Shown here: piece by piece, positions 45,207 through 54,300 of the stretch
Position numbering within the stretch: position 1 is the stretch's first letter
Layout: each line of letters begins with the position of its first letter
Assembly: GCF_012910785.2 (NCBI RefSeq)
Contig: NZ_WTVH02000001.1
Span: 186,001-250,000 of the forward strand
Source of the DNA: Aromatoleum buckelii
GTDB lineage: Bacteria > Pseudomonadota > Gammaproteobacteria > Burkholderiales > Rhodocyclaceae
Reading direction: 5' to 3'
DNA length: 64,000 bases
Program-made: the position numbers and the translations under genes
The notes under the pieces: model-generated
Seen by the model: only the letters and a program-made list of their open reading frames with translations
What the model was told of the DNA's origin: nothing
Databases searched by the model: none

Positions 45207-46235
45207 ATGGAACTCGTCACCGCCCACGACGTGAATCTCGCGCAACTGAGCGCCACGCTCGACGATGAACGCGAACTCCTGGAGCATAAGCGCCGCTACC
45301 TCGACGCGGCGTTGTCGGTGCGCCTGCTGCATTCGGCGCTGACGGATGCGCGGCGATCGGTCGATGTCATCGCCCGCCTGTCGCCCGATTCGCCGGAACT
45401 CCCCGAGTGGTGCGGCTTCATCGCGCGCGCGACGGCCGCGTTGTTCACGTTCGCGCGTCGCCCTGAGCGTGCACAGTGGCGCCTGCTCGACATCGACCGT
45501 ACGCTGAGCGATGAAGTCCGGCGGGAGTCCTTGCAGGCTTCGAGCTGGCTCACCGGCTTCTGGCTGGCGTGGGCGAGCCGGGATGCGTGTTCGCTGGCCT
45601 TGCTGACCCAGGTGCCGGCGGCGCTGCTCGCCGCGGACGAGGCTTTCGACCGCCCGCTGGTGCAGGCGCTGCAGGGCGCGATGACACGCGCCGCGGCCAC
45701 CGGGGAGCGGCTCATCGAGGCCTTGGCACTGGCTGACCCGGAGCGTGTGCAGCGCACCGATCGGGACTGGCTGCTCGACATCCTCGTTCCCGTGTTCGAA
45801 TGCCTGACGCCGCTCATCGACCATGACGAAGGGCGTTTCACCGCGGCGCTGGTCAAGCTGCTCGAACTGCGGCGCGACCATTTTTCGCGCGGCCGGGCGA
45901 AGGGGATGGAGGGCGTGCAGCATCTGTCTGAGGAGGGGGTCGGTCTCGTCGCCTGGTCGAAGGCGCTGGGTTTCGACGTGCCGGTCGCCTCGCCCTATCT
46001 GCCCGAGGCGCTGCTCGGCCTCGAGCCGCCGGAAGTCGTCGCCTGTGCAAGGTGCGCGACACCGGCCGGAGACGGCGAGCACGCGTGCCACGCGTGCGGC
46101 CACGTCGCCGCTGACGACGAGTTGCGTTTCGGCTTCGACGAATGGCTGGGGCTGGACCGCGACGACTGCCCGTATTGCGCCCATCCTTATCCGCTGATCG
46201 CCAGAACGTGTCCGGTGTGCCTGGCTGAGCGGTAG
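45207..46235 (+). CDS. Imm49-like putative immunity protein with C-terminal zinc ribbon
   Basis: A 342-residue protein. Residues about 10-280 are helical and resemble the Imm49 family, notably FWLAWASRDACSLALLTQVP and the terminal GLVAWSKALGFDVPVASPYL. Residues about 285-342 add cysteine pairs CARC, CHAC, CPYC and CPVC, a double zinc ribbon. The gene faces the DUF4157 nuclease toxin gene with only 24 bp between stop codons, so it is well placed to neutralise that toxin, although the convergent orientation is unusual. The ATG at 45207 is used; longer frames overlap the activator gene. The Imm49 call is from pattern recall, not a search. Confidence 0.55.
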   Translation: MELVTAHDVNLAQLSATLDDERELLEHKRRYLDAALSVRLLHSALTDARRSVDVIARLSPDSPELPEWCGFIARATAALFTFARRPERAQWRLLDIDRTLSDEVRRESLQASSWLTGFWLAWASRDACSLALLTQVPAALLAADEAFDRPLVQALQGAMTRAAATGERLIEALALADPERVQRTDRDWLLDILVPVFECLTPLIDHDEGRFTAALVKLLELRRDHFSRGRAKGMEGVQHLSEEGVGLVAWSKALGFDVPVASPYLPEALLGLEPPEVVACARCATPAGDGEHACHACGHVAADDELRFGFDEWLGLDRDDCPYCAHPYPLIARTCPVCLAER

Positions 46236-46259
46236 GGGAGGCCGGGAACGGGCCGCGGC

Positions 46260-49200
46260 CTATTTGAGATCGAAGGGGGTGACTTCGATTCCGGTGGCGA
46301 CGCTTTTCTCGCCGAGGACGGTGCGCGGGGCAGCGACGATGTCGAACGGGATCTGTACCTTCTCGTAATGGATTTCCGCGGCTTTGCCGCTCAGATCCTT
46401 GCCGGTGGTCAGCGCCGCGCGCAGCTCCTTCGCCGCCTGCCTCGATTCCTTCGACGACGTGGGCCGGCTCATGTCGTCGAGGATCGCGTTGAAGTAATCC
46501 AGGCTTCCCTGCTGCACGTACTTGCCGTTATACCACTTGCCGCCCAAGGGGCTCGTGCCGCCCTTGGCTTCGATGACGAGGTAATGGACCTTGCCGTTCG
46601 CGTCGGTCCATTTGTCGACGCGGTCGAAGTCGCCCGCGCGCGAGCCTTCGCCGCCGTAGACCCGGGTCGGCCGCGCGTCGGCTGCCCAGGCGCGCTGTTT
46701 CGCCCAGGCATCGGCGGCCTGCTCGCCGAGCTTCTGGCTGGCGTCGCGCACCGCCTGGTCCCAACGCTTCGCGGCGGCGTCGTTGTTTTTCGCCAGCGCA
46801 TTGGTGCGCTCGCGGCGGGCGCGGTCGCGCGCGGCGATCAGCTTGTCGATCGTCGCGCGCTGGCGCGGCGTCAGCAGGAGATCGCCTTCAGCGCGCTTGC
46901 CGGTGGTCCTGAACGATAGCTCCTCGGTCTTGCCGGGCTTTGCTGGCTCGTCGTACTTTTCGACGGTCCGGGGCACGCGGTTGGGGTTGTCCGCGCGCTT
47001 GGCTTTGGTGTACATGGCACCGATCTCGGCCTTCGTCAGGTTCGCGGCCGGGTGCGCTTTCTCGAACGCCGAGTTGAATTCGCTCAGCGTTCCCTGACTC
47101 CAGGCCGTGTCGATGCTGAAGCCGTCGATCGTCTTCTTCGCGTACAGGGTCGCCGGCTCGCTGAGGATGTCCGGCAGGTTGGCTTTGCCGAGTTTCCACG
47201 GTCTGATCTGCGCGAGTTCGAGCTGCTTCGCGCGCAGGTTGCTGATGTCCTCGTAGGCGCGGATCAACTCGTCTTCGGAGAGCGGATCGTTTGACTGTTG
47301 CAGCCGTTCGGCGATGCGCTTCTTGGCGTCGATCTCGATCTGGATCGCGGCTTTGGTCGCCGCGAGCTTTTCCCTGGGGGTCAGCTCGGCCCACGGTTTG
47401 CCGGGGTCGAGCTGGGCGAAGAGCTTCTTCATGCGCGGGTCGAGCGACTGCGCGGCGTGCACGCCTTCCTCGTACACGGCGGCGGGGGAGGCGTCTTCGG
47501 AGACGAGGATCTTGGTGACCTTGCCGTTCTCGACGACGACCTTGGCGGTGCGCTTGCTGCCGGCCGGGCCGATCTTGTCGGCGCTGACGATTTCCACCGG
47601 GGGCGCGGTGTCGCCTGCCTTCAGTGGCCCCATGCCGGCTTCGACCGCGGATTTGAGGTCGGCGTGGTGCTGAGTGCGGGCCTGGTCGGCCATGCGCTTG
47701 ACGTCAGCTTCGGGCAGCCCGGCCTGTTTCGCGGTTTCCGTCGCCGCGGCGAGGCGCGTGGCGAGCGTCGGCTTCTCGACCGGCACTGGCGCCGGATGCG
47801 GTTCTCCCGGCGGCGGGGCGCCGAGGTCGGCTTCCAGCGCCTTGAGCGCCTGCACCTGCGGGTCGTGCGCACCCTTGGACTTTTCCAGCTGCTCGCGCGC
47901 GGCCTTGACTTCGGCATGCACGATCGGCAGCTGGCTGGGTTCGAGCCATGCCTTGACGGCTTCGCTGACTTCGCGCGTCGTCTTCGGCGCCCAGCGCGCG
48001 GGGCTGCCCCATTTGCGCACGTTCTTGGCGAGGCCGCCGACGACCTTGTCCTGGACGAACGCAGCCAGCGCGTCGACGACGTCGACGGCGAAGTAGGCCT
48101 GCGCGCGCGCGCCGGCGAAGTGGTTGACATGCATCGCGTCGAAGATCCAGCTCACCAGCGCGAGCACGGTGCCGAGCGGCGAGCCGCCGCTTTTCGCCAT
48201 GATCTTGCCGATGATGCCGGAGAGGAGCCGGCCGATCGGTCCGAGCTGGGCGAGCGCTTCGAGCAGCAGGGAGATGGCCACCGCCTGCGCGACCGCTTCG
48301 GCGAGCACCTTGGGGGCGAAATACTGCAGGACGACGTCCTTGAGGTCGTGCTCGCGGTAGGCGACGTAGAGCGTCGCGCCGACGCGGAATACGGCCGAAT
48401 CGTTGCGCGCGAGCCCTTCGCTCATCGAGCGTTCGAGCGACGCGATGATGTGCCCGGCCGACAGCTGGCTGCTGTCGAAGCGCTTGCGAAGTTCTTCGAT
48501 GCGCGCGCGGGCGGTGTCGACGGTGACGTTGGTCGGCGCCGCGGTGAGGCCGTAGCGCGCCTGGCTGCGGCCTTCGGCGCCTTCGATGCCGTGCTCGCGG
48601 ATCGCCTTTTCGCCGAGCGGGGCGCCGCCCGCCGATTTCGGGTGGTGCGTCTGGGCGAGCAGCGCGCCGGCCTGCGCCGAGGTGGCCCCGTACTCGGCCA
48701 GCGGGGCGGCCATCGTCTTCTGCTCGGCGACCTTGTAGCTGTCGTCGAGAATGCTCTGGTAATAGACGAGGTAGTGCCAGCCCTCGGCGGCCGTCGGGTC
48801 GCGCAGGAAGAGGTAGGTCGCGGCCGGGGGCGCGAGCTGCATCGCGCGCGCAGCGGGCAGCACCGGCACGCCGGCGTGCTGCATCGCCCACAACGCGCGA
48901 AAGGCCGCGCCGGACACGCCGATACCCTGTTCGAGCGCGATCTGGCGGTCCTCCGCGTGGGTTTCGATGGCGCCGTATTCAGGTACGAACTCGTGCACGA
49001 ATTCGTAGTCGGGCATGAGGCCGGCGCCGGTCAGGTCGCGCAGGCGCGGCGCGCCGAGCGGCCCCCAGAGCGTCGGCAGCGCCAGCATCGCGTAGTTGGA
49101 GTAGCCGACCGGCTTCAGCAGCTGGTTCGCCATCCAGCCTTCGAAGCCGAGCTGCATCAGGCCCTGCGAGGCGTTGCGCCAGCCGCGCATGGCGTCGGCG

Positions 49201-50669
49201 ATGGCCGGATCGGCGGCGATCGCGCGCGAAGGCAGGAAGGTGAACCAGCTGTCGAAGACCTTGACGAAGTCGTCGAGCGTTTGCGGCGGCGTTGCCGGGA
49301 CGATCTTGCTGCGTGTGGTTTCGAGGTCTTTGAAGACTTCGTCGGCGCGGTTGGCGAGCGCCACCGACCATTTCTCGGCGGCTTCGTCGGCGGTGCGCGG
49401 GAAAGCTTCCTCCGGGGCGACCTCGACGCCCATTCCGCCCGGCATGGCCGTGGCGAGGAGTTCGGGCTTGGCGCCGAGCGCCTGCTGGGTGGCGGCTTCG
49501 CCTTTCTCGGTCTCGCGCATCTGGGCGAGGCGCCCGGAGAGCGGGCCGAGCTGCCGTTCGAGCGGCGTCGACGACGACGGGTCGAGCGGGGTTCCGACGA
49601 GCGCCGGGTCCTTCATCGCCTGGTCGAGGAGCAGCGCGTGCCGCGCCGTGCGGTTGATCTCGTCGCCGATCGTGCGTCGCTTGGCGAGATTGGCGGCAGG
49701 CGTCACGCCGGGGTCGTCGTGCAGGTCGGCGAGGCGCTGGCGCAGCTCGACCAGGTGCATCAGCGTGTCGTGCAGCTCGAACCACAACAGCGACGCGACC
49801 GAGCCGAAGCGCACCGCAATGCCGGCAAGCGCATCGACCAGCTCCGAGAAGCGTTCCTGCGCCTGCAGGTCGTCGGGGGCGGCGAGGTAGCGCGCGACGG
49901 CCAGCGTCCAGCCGCCGAGGAAGGACTCGGTGCCGACCGAGGGCACGCCGGATTCGAGCTCGCTCGGCAGGCCGGATACGGCGACGACCAGCCGCGGCGC
50001 GTTGACGAGATCCCACGGCGGGCTGGTGACCTGCGGCAGCACGGCGGCGCGTGCTTGGAAAGTCGCCAGTTCGCTGGCGTCGCCGATGTGCAGCGTCGCG
50101 TGCTTGACGAGTTCGGCGACGAATTCGGCGGTCGTCAGGCGCTGGTCGGCGAGCGCCCCCACCAGCGCGTAACGGACCCATTCGGCGTAGCGCCGCTCCT
50201 TCTGCTGCTGCGGGTCGGGCGGCACGTCCGGGTCGCGGGCGATGTGCTTGTCGCCGGTCTCGCGCTGGCGTCGCACGTGGTGCAGTTCGTGCGCGAGCAG
50301 CGCGCGGCCGGCCGGCGTTGCGGGAGCGAAGCGGCCGGCGGCGAAGTAGACGTCGTCGCCGCAGGTGAAGGCGCGTGCTTGCACGGCTTGCGCGCGCTGG
50401 GCGGCGGCGGCGTCGGTGTGCAGGCGGACGCCTGGGGGAACGTCAGGATGGTCGCCTTGCGCGGCGCGCTGGCCGGCTTCGCGTGCTGCCGCTTCCTCGG
50501 CGGCGCTTTCGGCGGCCGTGCTGCGCCGGGGCGGCGGTCTCGCGCGCGCGGCCTGCTGGGTCGCCAAGTTGTCGGCGCCCCGCCGTTCGGGGGCCGGTGG
50601 GGCAGAGAACGCCGGACGAGGTGCGGGAGAAGGCCGACGGAGCGGGGCGAAGCGGGACAGGCGCGTCAT
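46260..50669 (-). CDS. Giant DUF4157 (eCIS-core) protein with a C-terminal PD-(D/E)XK-like nuclease domain
   Basis: A 1469-residue putative injected toxin. A disordered Pro/Arg/Ala-rich N-terminus (1-75) precedes the DUF4157 domain with LLAHELHHVRRQ (HExxH at 127-131), a metallopeptidase-like domain associated with eCIS cargo proteins. A long helical middle with a hydrophobic stretch (AVAISLLLEALAQLG, LLSGIIGKIMA) follows. The last 125 residues contain GDFDRVDKW at about 1346-1354, VIEAKGG at about 1365-1371 and VQQGSLDYFNAIL, the D-ExK pattern of restriction-endonuclease-fold toxins. It ends the minus-strand eCIS unit and faces the Imm49-like gene. A YEEGVHAAQ motif in the middle is a possible second peptidase-like site. 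Confidence 0.75.
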   Translation of the reverse strand: MTRLSRFAPLRRPSPAPRPAFSAPPAPERRGADNLATQQAARARPPPRRSTAAESAAEEAAAREAGQRAAQGDHPDVPPGVRLHTDAAAAQRAQAVQARAFTCGDDVYFAAGRFAPATPAGRALLAHELHHVRRQRETGDKHIARDPDVPPDPQQQKERRYAEWVRYALVGALADQRLTTAEFVAELVKHATLHIGDASELATFQARAAVLPQVTSPPWDLVNAPRLVVAVSGLPSELESGVPSVGTESFLGGWTLAVARYLAAPDDLQAQERFSELVDALAGIAVRFGSVASLLWFELHDTLMHLVELRQRLADLHDDPGVTPAANLAKRRTIGDEINRTARHALLLDQAMKDPALVGTPLDPSSSTPLERQLGPLSGRLAQMRETEKGEAATQQALGAKPELLATAMPGGMGVEVAPEEAFPRTADEAAEKWSVALANRADEVFKDLETTRSKIVPATPPQTLDDFVKVFDSWFTFLPSRAIAADPAIADAMRGWRNASQGLMQLGFEGWMANQLLKPVGYSNYAMLALPTLWGPLGAPRLRDLTGAGLMPDYEFVHEFVPEYGAIETHAEDRQIALEQGIGVSGAAFRALWAMQHAGVPVLPAARAMQLAPPAATYLFLRDPTAAEGWHYLVYYQSILDDSYKVAEQKTMAAPLAEYGATSAQAGALLAQTHHPKSAGGAPLGEKAIREHGIEGAEGRSQARYGLTAAPTNVTVDTARARIEELRKRFDSSQLSAGHIIASLERSMSEGLARNDSAVFRVGATLYVAYREHDLKDVVLQYFAPKVLAEAVAQAVAISLLLEALAQLGPIGRLLSGIIGKIMAKSGGSPLGTVLALVSWIFDAMHVNHFAGARAQAYFAVDVVDALAAFVQDKVVGGLAKNVRKWGSPARWAPKTTREVSEAVKAWLEPSQLPIVHAEVKAAREQLEKSKGAHDPQVQALKALEADLGAPPPGEPHPAPVPVEKPTLATRLAAATETAKQAGLPEADVKRMADQARTQHHADLKSAVEAGMGPLKAGDTAPPVEIVSADKIGPAGSKRTAKVVVENGKVTKILVSEDASPAAVYEEGVHAAQSLDPRMKKLFAQLDPGKPWAELTPREKLAATKAAIQIEIDAKKRIAERLQQSNDPLSEDELIRAYEDISNLRAKQLELAQIRPWKLGKANLPDILSEPATLYAKKTIDGFSIDTAWSQGTLSEFNSAFEKAHPAANLTKAEIGAMYTKAKRADNPNRVPRTVEKYDEPAKPGKTEELSFRTTGKRAEGDLLLTPRQRATIDKLIAARDRARRERTNALAKNNDAAAKRWDQAVRDASQKLGEQAADAWAKQRAWAADARPTRVYGGEGSRAGDFDRVDKWTDANGKVHYLVIEAKGGTSPLGGKWYNGKYVQQGSLDYFNAILDDMSRPTSSKESRQAAKELRAALTTGKDLSGKAAEIHYEKVQIPFDIVAAPRTVLGEKSVATGIEVTPFDLK

Positions 50670-50693
50670 CCTGGTCTCGTGGCGCCTCGGCGG

Positions 50694-51308
50694 TCACAGC
50701 CGCTTGCGTCCGTCCGCATCGAACACCGCCGAGATCGCGTCGCCGTCGATGATCACCGCGAACCCGGGCGGCAGCGCGAGTGCGGACAACACGACGGGCC
50801 GCTGGCGCAGGAGGGTGAAGACGCGCTGCGCGTCGAACGCGTCCGCGTCATGCGCGGATCCCGGCTGCTCCGGCGACGAGATCGTCCAGCCGCTGTCGTC
50901 ATCGCGCTGGGGGGGCGAACGGAAGAGCTGCAGCGTGCGCGATTCGAGCGCCCCGCGGGCGACGACGACGAACTGCTCGAAGCCCGCGTCCAGCGGTGTT
51001 GCGCCGACGCGGCGCACGAGCGCCGCCTGCTGCGCGAGCACGTCGAGCGTCGTGTCGACGCCTGGATGCTGGTCGCGCAGTGGATCGCCGGCGAAGTCCG
51101 GCTCGCTGACGACGAGGGCGCCGCCGTCGTCGCGCAGGGTCAGGATCGACCAGCCGAAGCGGACCTTCATGCCTGCGTGCAGCGGGTCGTCGCGGGCGAT
51201 GCGGGTGAGTATCGCGAGAAAGTCTTCGGCGAGCGGCTGGCGGGACGGCGCGCAGGCGAGCGCGACGTGGCGGCCGCCGATGGTGCGCGAGAGCGTGGTC
51301 GTCGTCAT
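50694..51308 (-). CDS. Small protein coupled between the two DUF4157 genes; possible immunity protein or chaperone
   Basis: A 204-residue soluble protein (MTTTTLSRTIGG, later DDSGWTISSPEQPG and GFAVIIDGD). I do not recognise the family with confidence; the DSGW element faintly recalls Imm33/DUF2185 proteins. Its ATG overlaps the stop of the HNH-type DUF4157 gene by four bases (ATGA), so the two are translationally coupled, and it ends 24 bp before the next DUF4157 gene start. Position directly after a nuclease toxin makes immunity or loading chaperone the likeliest roles, both inferred. Confidence 0.5.
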   Translation of the reverse strand: MTTTTLSRTIGGRHVALACAPSRQPLAEDFLAILTRIARDDPLHAGMKVRFGWSILTLRDDGGALVVSEPDFAGDPLRDQHPGVDTTLDVLAQQAALVRRVGATPLDAGFEQFVVVARGALESRTLQLFRSPPQRDDDSGWTISSPEQPGSAHDADAFDAQRVFTLLRQRPVVLSALALPPGFAVIIDGDAISAVFDADGRKRL

Positions 51309-54300
51309 CGGCTGACCCCTCGCCGCGCCAGCATTTCGTTGATCCTCGCCTGCAGCGTCTCGCGCAGTTTGGCCTCGGCCTGCGCCATCGCTGCCAGTTG
51401 CTCCTTGGTGTAGTGCTCGAGGCCTTGCGGCCAGGCGGCGAACGGACGGGCGTTGCGCGATTGGTTGGCCGCCGCCTTCATCGCTTTCAGATTGGTGAGT
51501 TCGTTGGCGAGCTTGAGCTGCTCGTCGGGGAGGAGCAGGAGGAAGCCGTCCATGTCGATCATTTCGCGCAGCGGGACCACGTGATCGACCCACATGTTCG
51601 ACGTGGCGAGGGGCGCATGGCTGATCTCGTCGATCGTCTTGCCTTCGGCGTTCCGGGCGCGGGCGATGATCTGATCGCGCACGTCTCCCGGCGAGCGGGC
51701 GCGCAGCTGCTTGTAGACGCCTTCCGCGGTTTCGCGGCGCGCCTTTTCCGCCGCCTTGAGCAGGTTCGGGATCTCGATCTGAGTCGTCTTCGCCAGCTCG
51801 CGCGCGCGATCGGCGCGCGCGGCCTGAACGTCGGCGAGCGTCAGGCTGGCCGGGTCGCGCTCGCCGAAGACGGCCGCCAGCGTTTCGCGCTCGGACGGGC
51901 TGAGGGCACCGACGCGCATTGGCGGCTGCTGCGTTTCCAGCTTGCGCAGGAGATCGTATTCCTGCCGGATGAAGCCCACTTTCTCCTGCGCTTCGGCGAC
52001 GCGCGCCTGCGCCGACTCGAGCTTCTGCAGTTTCTGCAGCTGCTCGGGACTCGGCGGCTTGGCGCCCGGAATGGTGGTTCCGCACAGGGTCTTGACGCTG
52101 AACCGGCACCACGTGCCGTCGGGACGTCGGCGCCAGACGTGCTGATTGCCCAGATCGACCTCGTCGACGTAGCCGGCGACGGTGCTGGGCTGCGGCTGGC
52201 TGGCGGCGACGACGTCGATCTCGGCCTGTCGCTCCGCCGCGGTCAAGGTCTTGCCGTCGGACTTGCCGGCGGTCTTCGCAAGGACCGCTTCCCGCTCCTT
52301 GCCGACCACTGTCCCGGGCGGGTGGCGCGCGGCGCTGCGGAAATCGGCATAGAGCTGTTCGCGCAGCACGCGCGCCTGATCCTGCGTCAGATGCGCTTCG
52401 AGCTTGTCGACGAGTTCGTTCATCGCCTTCAGGTCGCCGCGCAGCGCCGCTTCGCGCGCGGCTTTCAGCGTCGGCTCGACCCCCGCCTGCCTGAGCGTGC
52501 TTTCCAGCCCCTGCATCGCGACGGCGTTACGCAGCCACGAGGTGCCGTGCCCGAGCGTGGCCAGCGCGGCGCCGGCGACCGCGCCGCCGCCGAGGCCGGC
52601 GAGCCCGCCGACGAGCGCCGCCTGACCGACCTGCGCCAGGCCGTTGGCGATGCCGCGCCGCCACGTGCGGGCGTCGGTCATCGCGCCGAACGCTTCGCTG
52701 ATGCTGCCGGAGAACGCGCCGTCGAGCGCGCCCTCGACGGCGCTCGCGGCCACTTTACGGGCGAATTTCTGCGTCGCCTGTTCGGTGACTTCGCCGGCCA
52801 GGCGGGCCGCGTTGCTGGTCAGCGCGCGGCCGCCAAAACCCAGCAGCTCGGTGCCGCGCGACGCGAGCTGGCCGCCGACGACCGCCAGCGCCGCATCCAC
52901 CGCGCCGAGCAGCGCATCGCGGGCGCCTTCGTCGCTGAGGGCCTTGTAGTATTCGCCGCCGAACATCTCGCGCGTGACGACGCGGCTGCCGGCGCCGGCC
53001 GCCGCGGCGAGGGCGATGACCGCGGGCGTCGCGGCGCCGCCGGTGGCGGCGACAACGACGATGCCGGCCACCGTGGCCGCCACCATTCCGGCCATCTCGC
53101 CGATCATGTTGCCGGTATCGACGAACTCCTGCGTGCGCGACTCGAAGCGCTGATGCAGCGCGACCAGCGTCGAGTAGTCGATCATCGACAGCTTCTTGCG
53201 GTCGCGCACGCGCAGCCATAGCGCCTCGAACTCGCGCGCGGCAGCGTCCATCGTCTCGTCGGTTTCGGTGAAGTGCTGGACGACGCCGCGACCGAGCGCG
53301 AGCCGCGCGAGCTGCTGCTCGTACATGATCGCCGCGGCCTGGTAGCGCCCTTCGTCGCTGGCCAGTTCGGCGGCGGTCGGCTCCGAGCCGAGCACCGCGA
53401 TGAGCACGGCCGTGAAACCGCTGCGGCTGAAGATGCCGGCGGTCGTCTGCGAGGCGCGCACTTCGCTTTCGAGCTTGCGGTAGGCCTGCAGCGCGTCGTC
53501 CTGCGCTTTAGTCAAGGCCCCGGCCGGCGGCTGCTTCGTCAGGAAGTAGCCGAGCTGCAGCTGCGCGCGCTGCTCCTCGCCGATGTCGGCGAACGCGTCG
53601 CGGATCAGCTCGACGTTGCCGCTGTAGGCGAGGATCTTGGCGAGCGGCAGCCGGCGCGGGTCGGCGAGGATTTCGCGCATGACCTTGCCGGGCTCGCCGG
53701 CGGCATCGGCGCGTGCGAACACGCTCGCGGCGCCGACGTGCTGGGTCGCTTCCTCTTCGAACTTCTTCTTCCACGCCGGGTTCTGCGCGATCTTGAAGAC
53801 GACCTGGAAGAACTCGCCCCAGCGCGCGGCGTTGAGGGCGGCATGCGCCTGCGCATAGACTTCGTCGTAGCGGTCGGCCGCGATCGCATCCTTCACTCGC
53901 CTCTGCTCGCTGCCTTTCAGGCCGGCGATCACTCCCTGCACCGGACCGTTGTCGAGCACTTTCTGCCGGAACGCGATGTTCGCGAGGTGCTGGCGGTGTT
54001 CGCGCTCGCGCGCTTCCGTCCCGGGTGCGAGATCGACCGGCGGCGCATGCAACGTCTTGATGATCAGCGCGATCGCATCGGCGTCTCCGGCGGACAGGAG
54101 GATGCGCTGGCGGGCCGCGTCGATGGCGAATTTCTCGGCGTCCTTCGCCTCGACGAACTCGCCGAATCGTGCGACGTCGGCACCGAAGCCTTCGGCGCCG
54201 CGGGCCTCGGCGAGCATCGCCATGAAGGTGTTCGGCGGCAGCACGCCGGTCTCGCTGCGCTGGAAGTCGAGCAGCTTGTCGAGCTCCTTGAGTTCCTCGA

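Noticed and set aside
47298-51413. 1371-codon open frame antisense to the DUF4157 genes
   Set aside because: Low-information sequence rich in Arg, Gly and Asp, with no motif; it is the mirror of a real high-GC gene.
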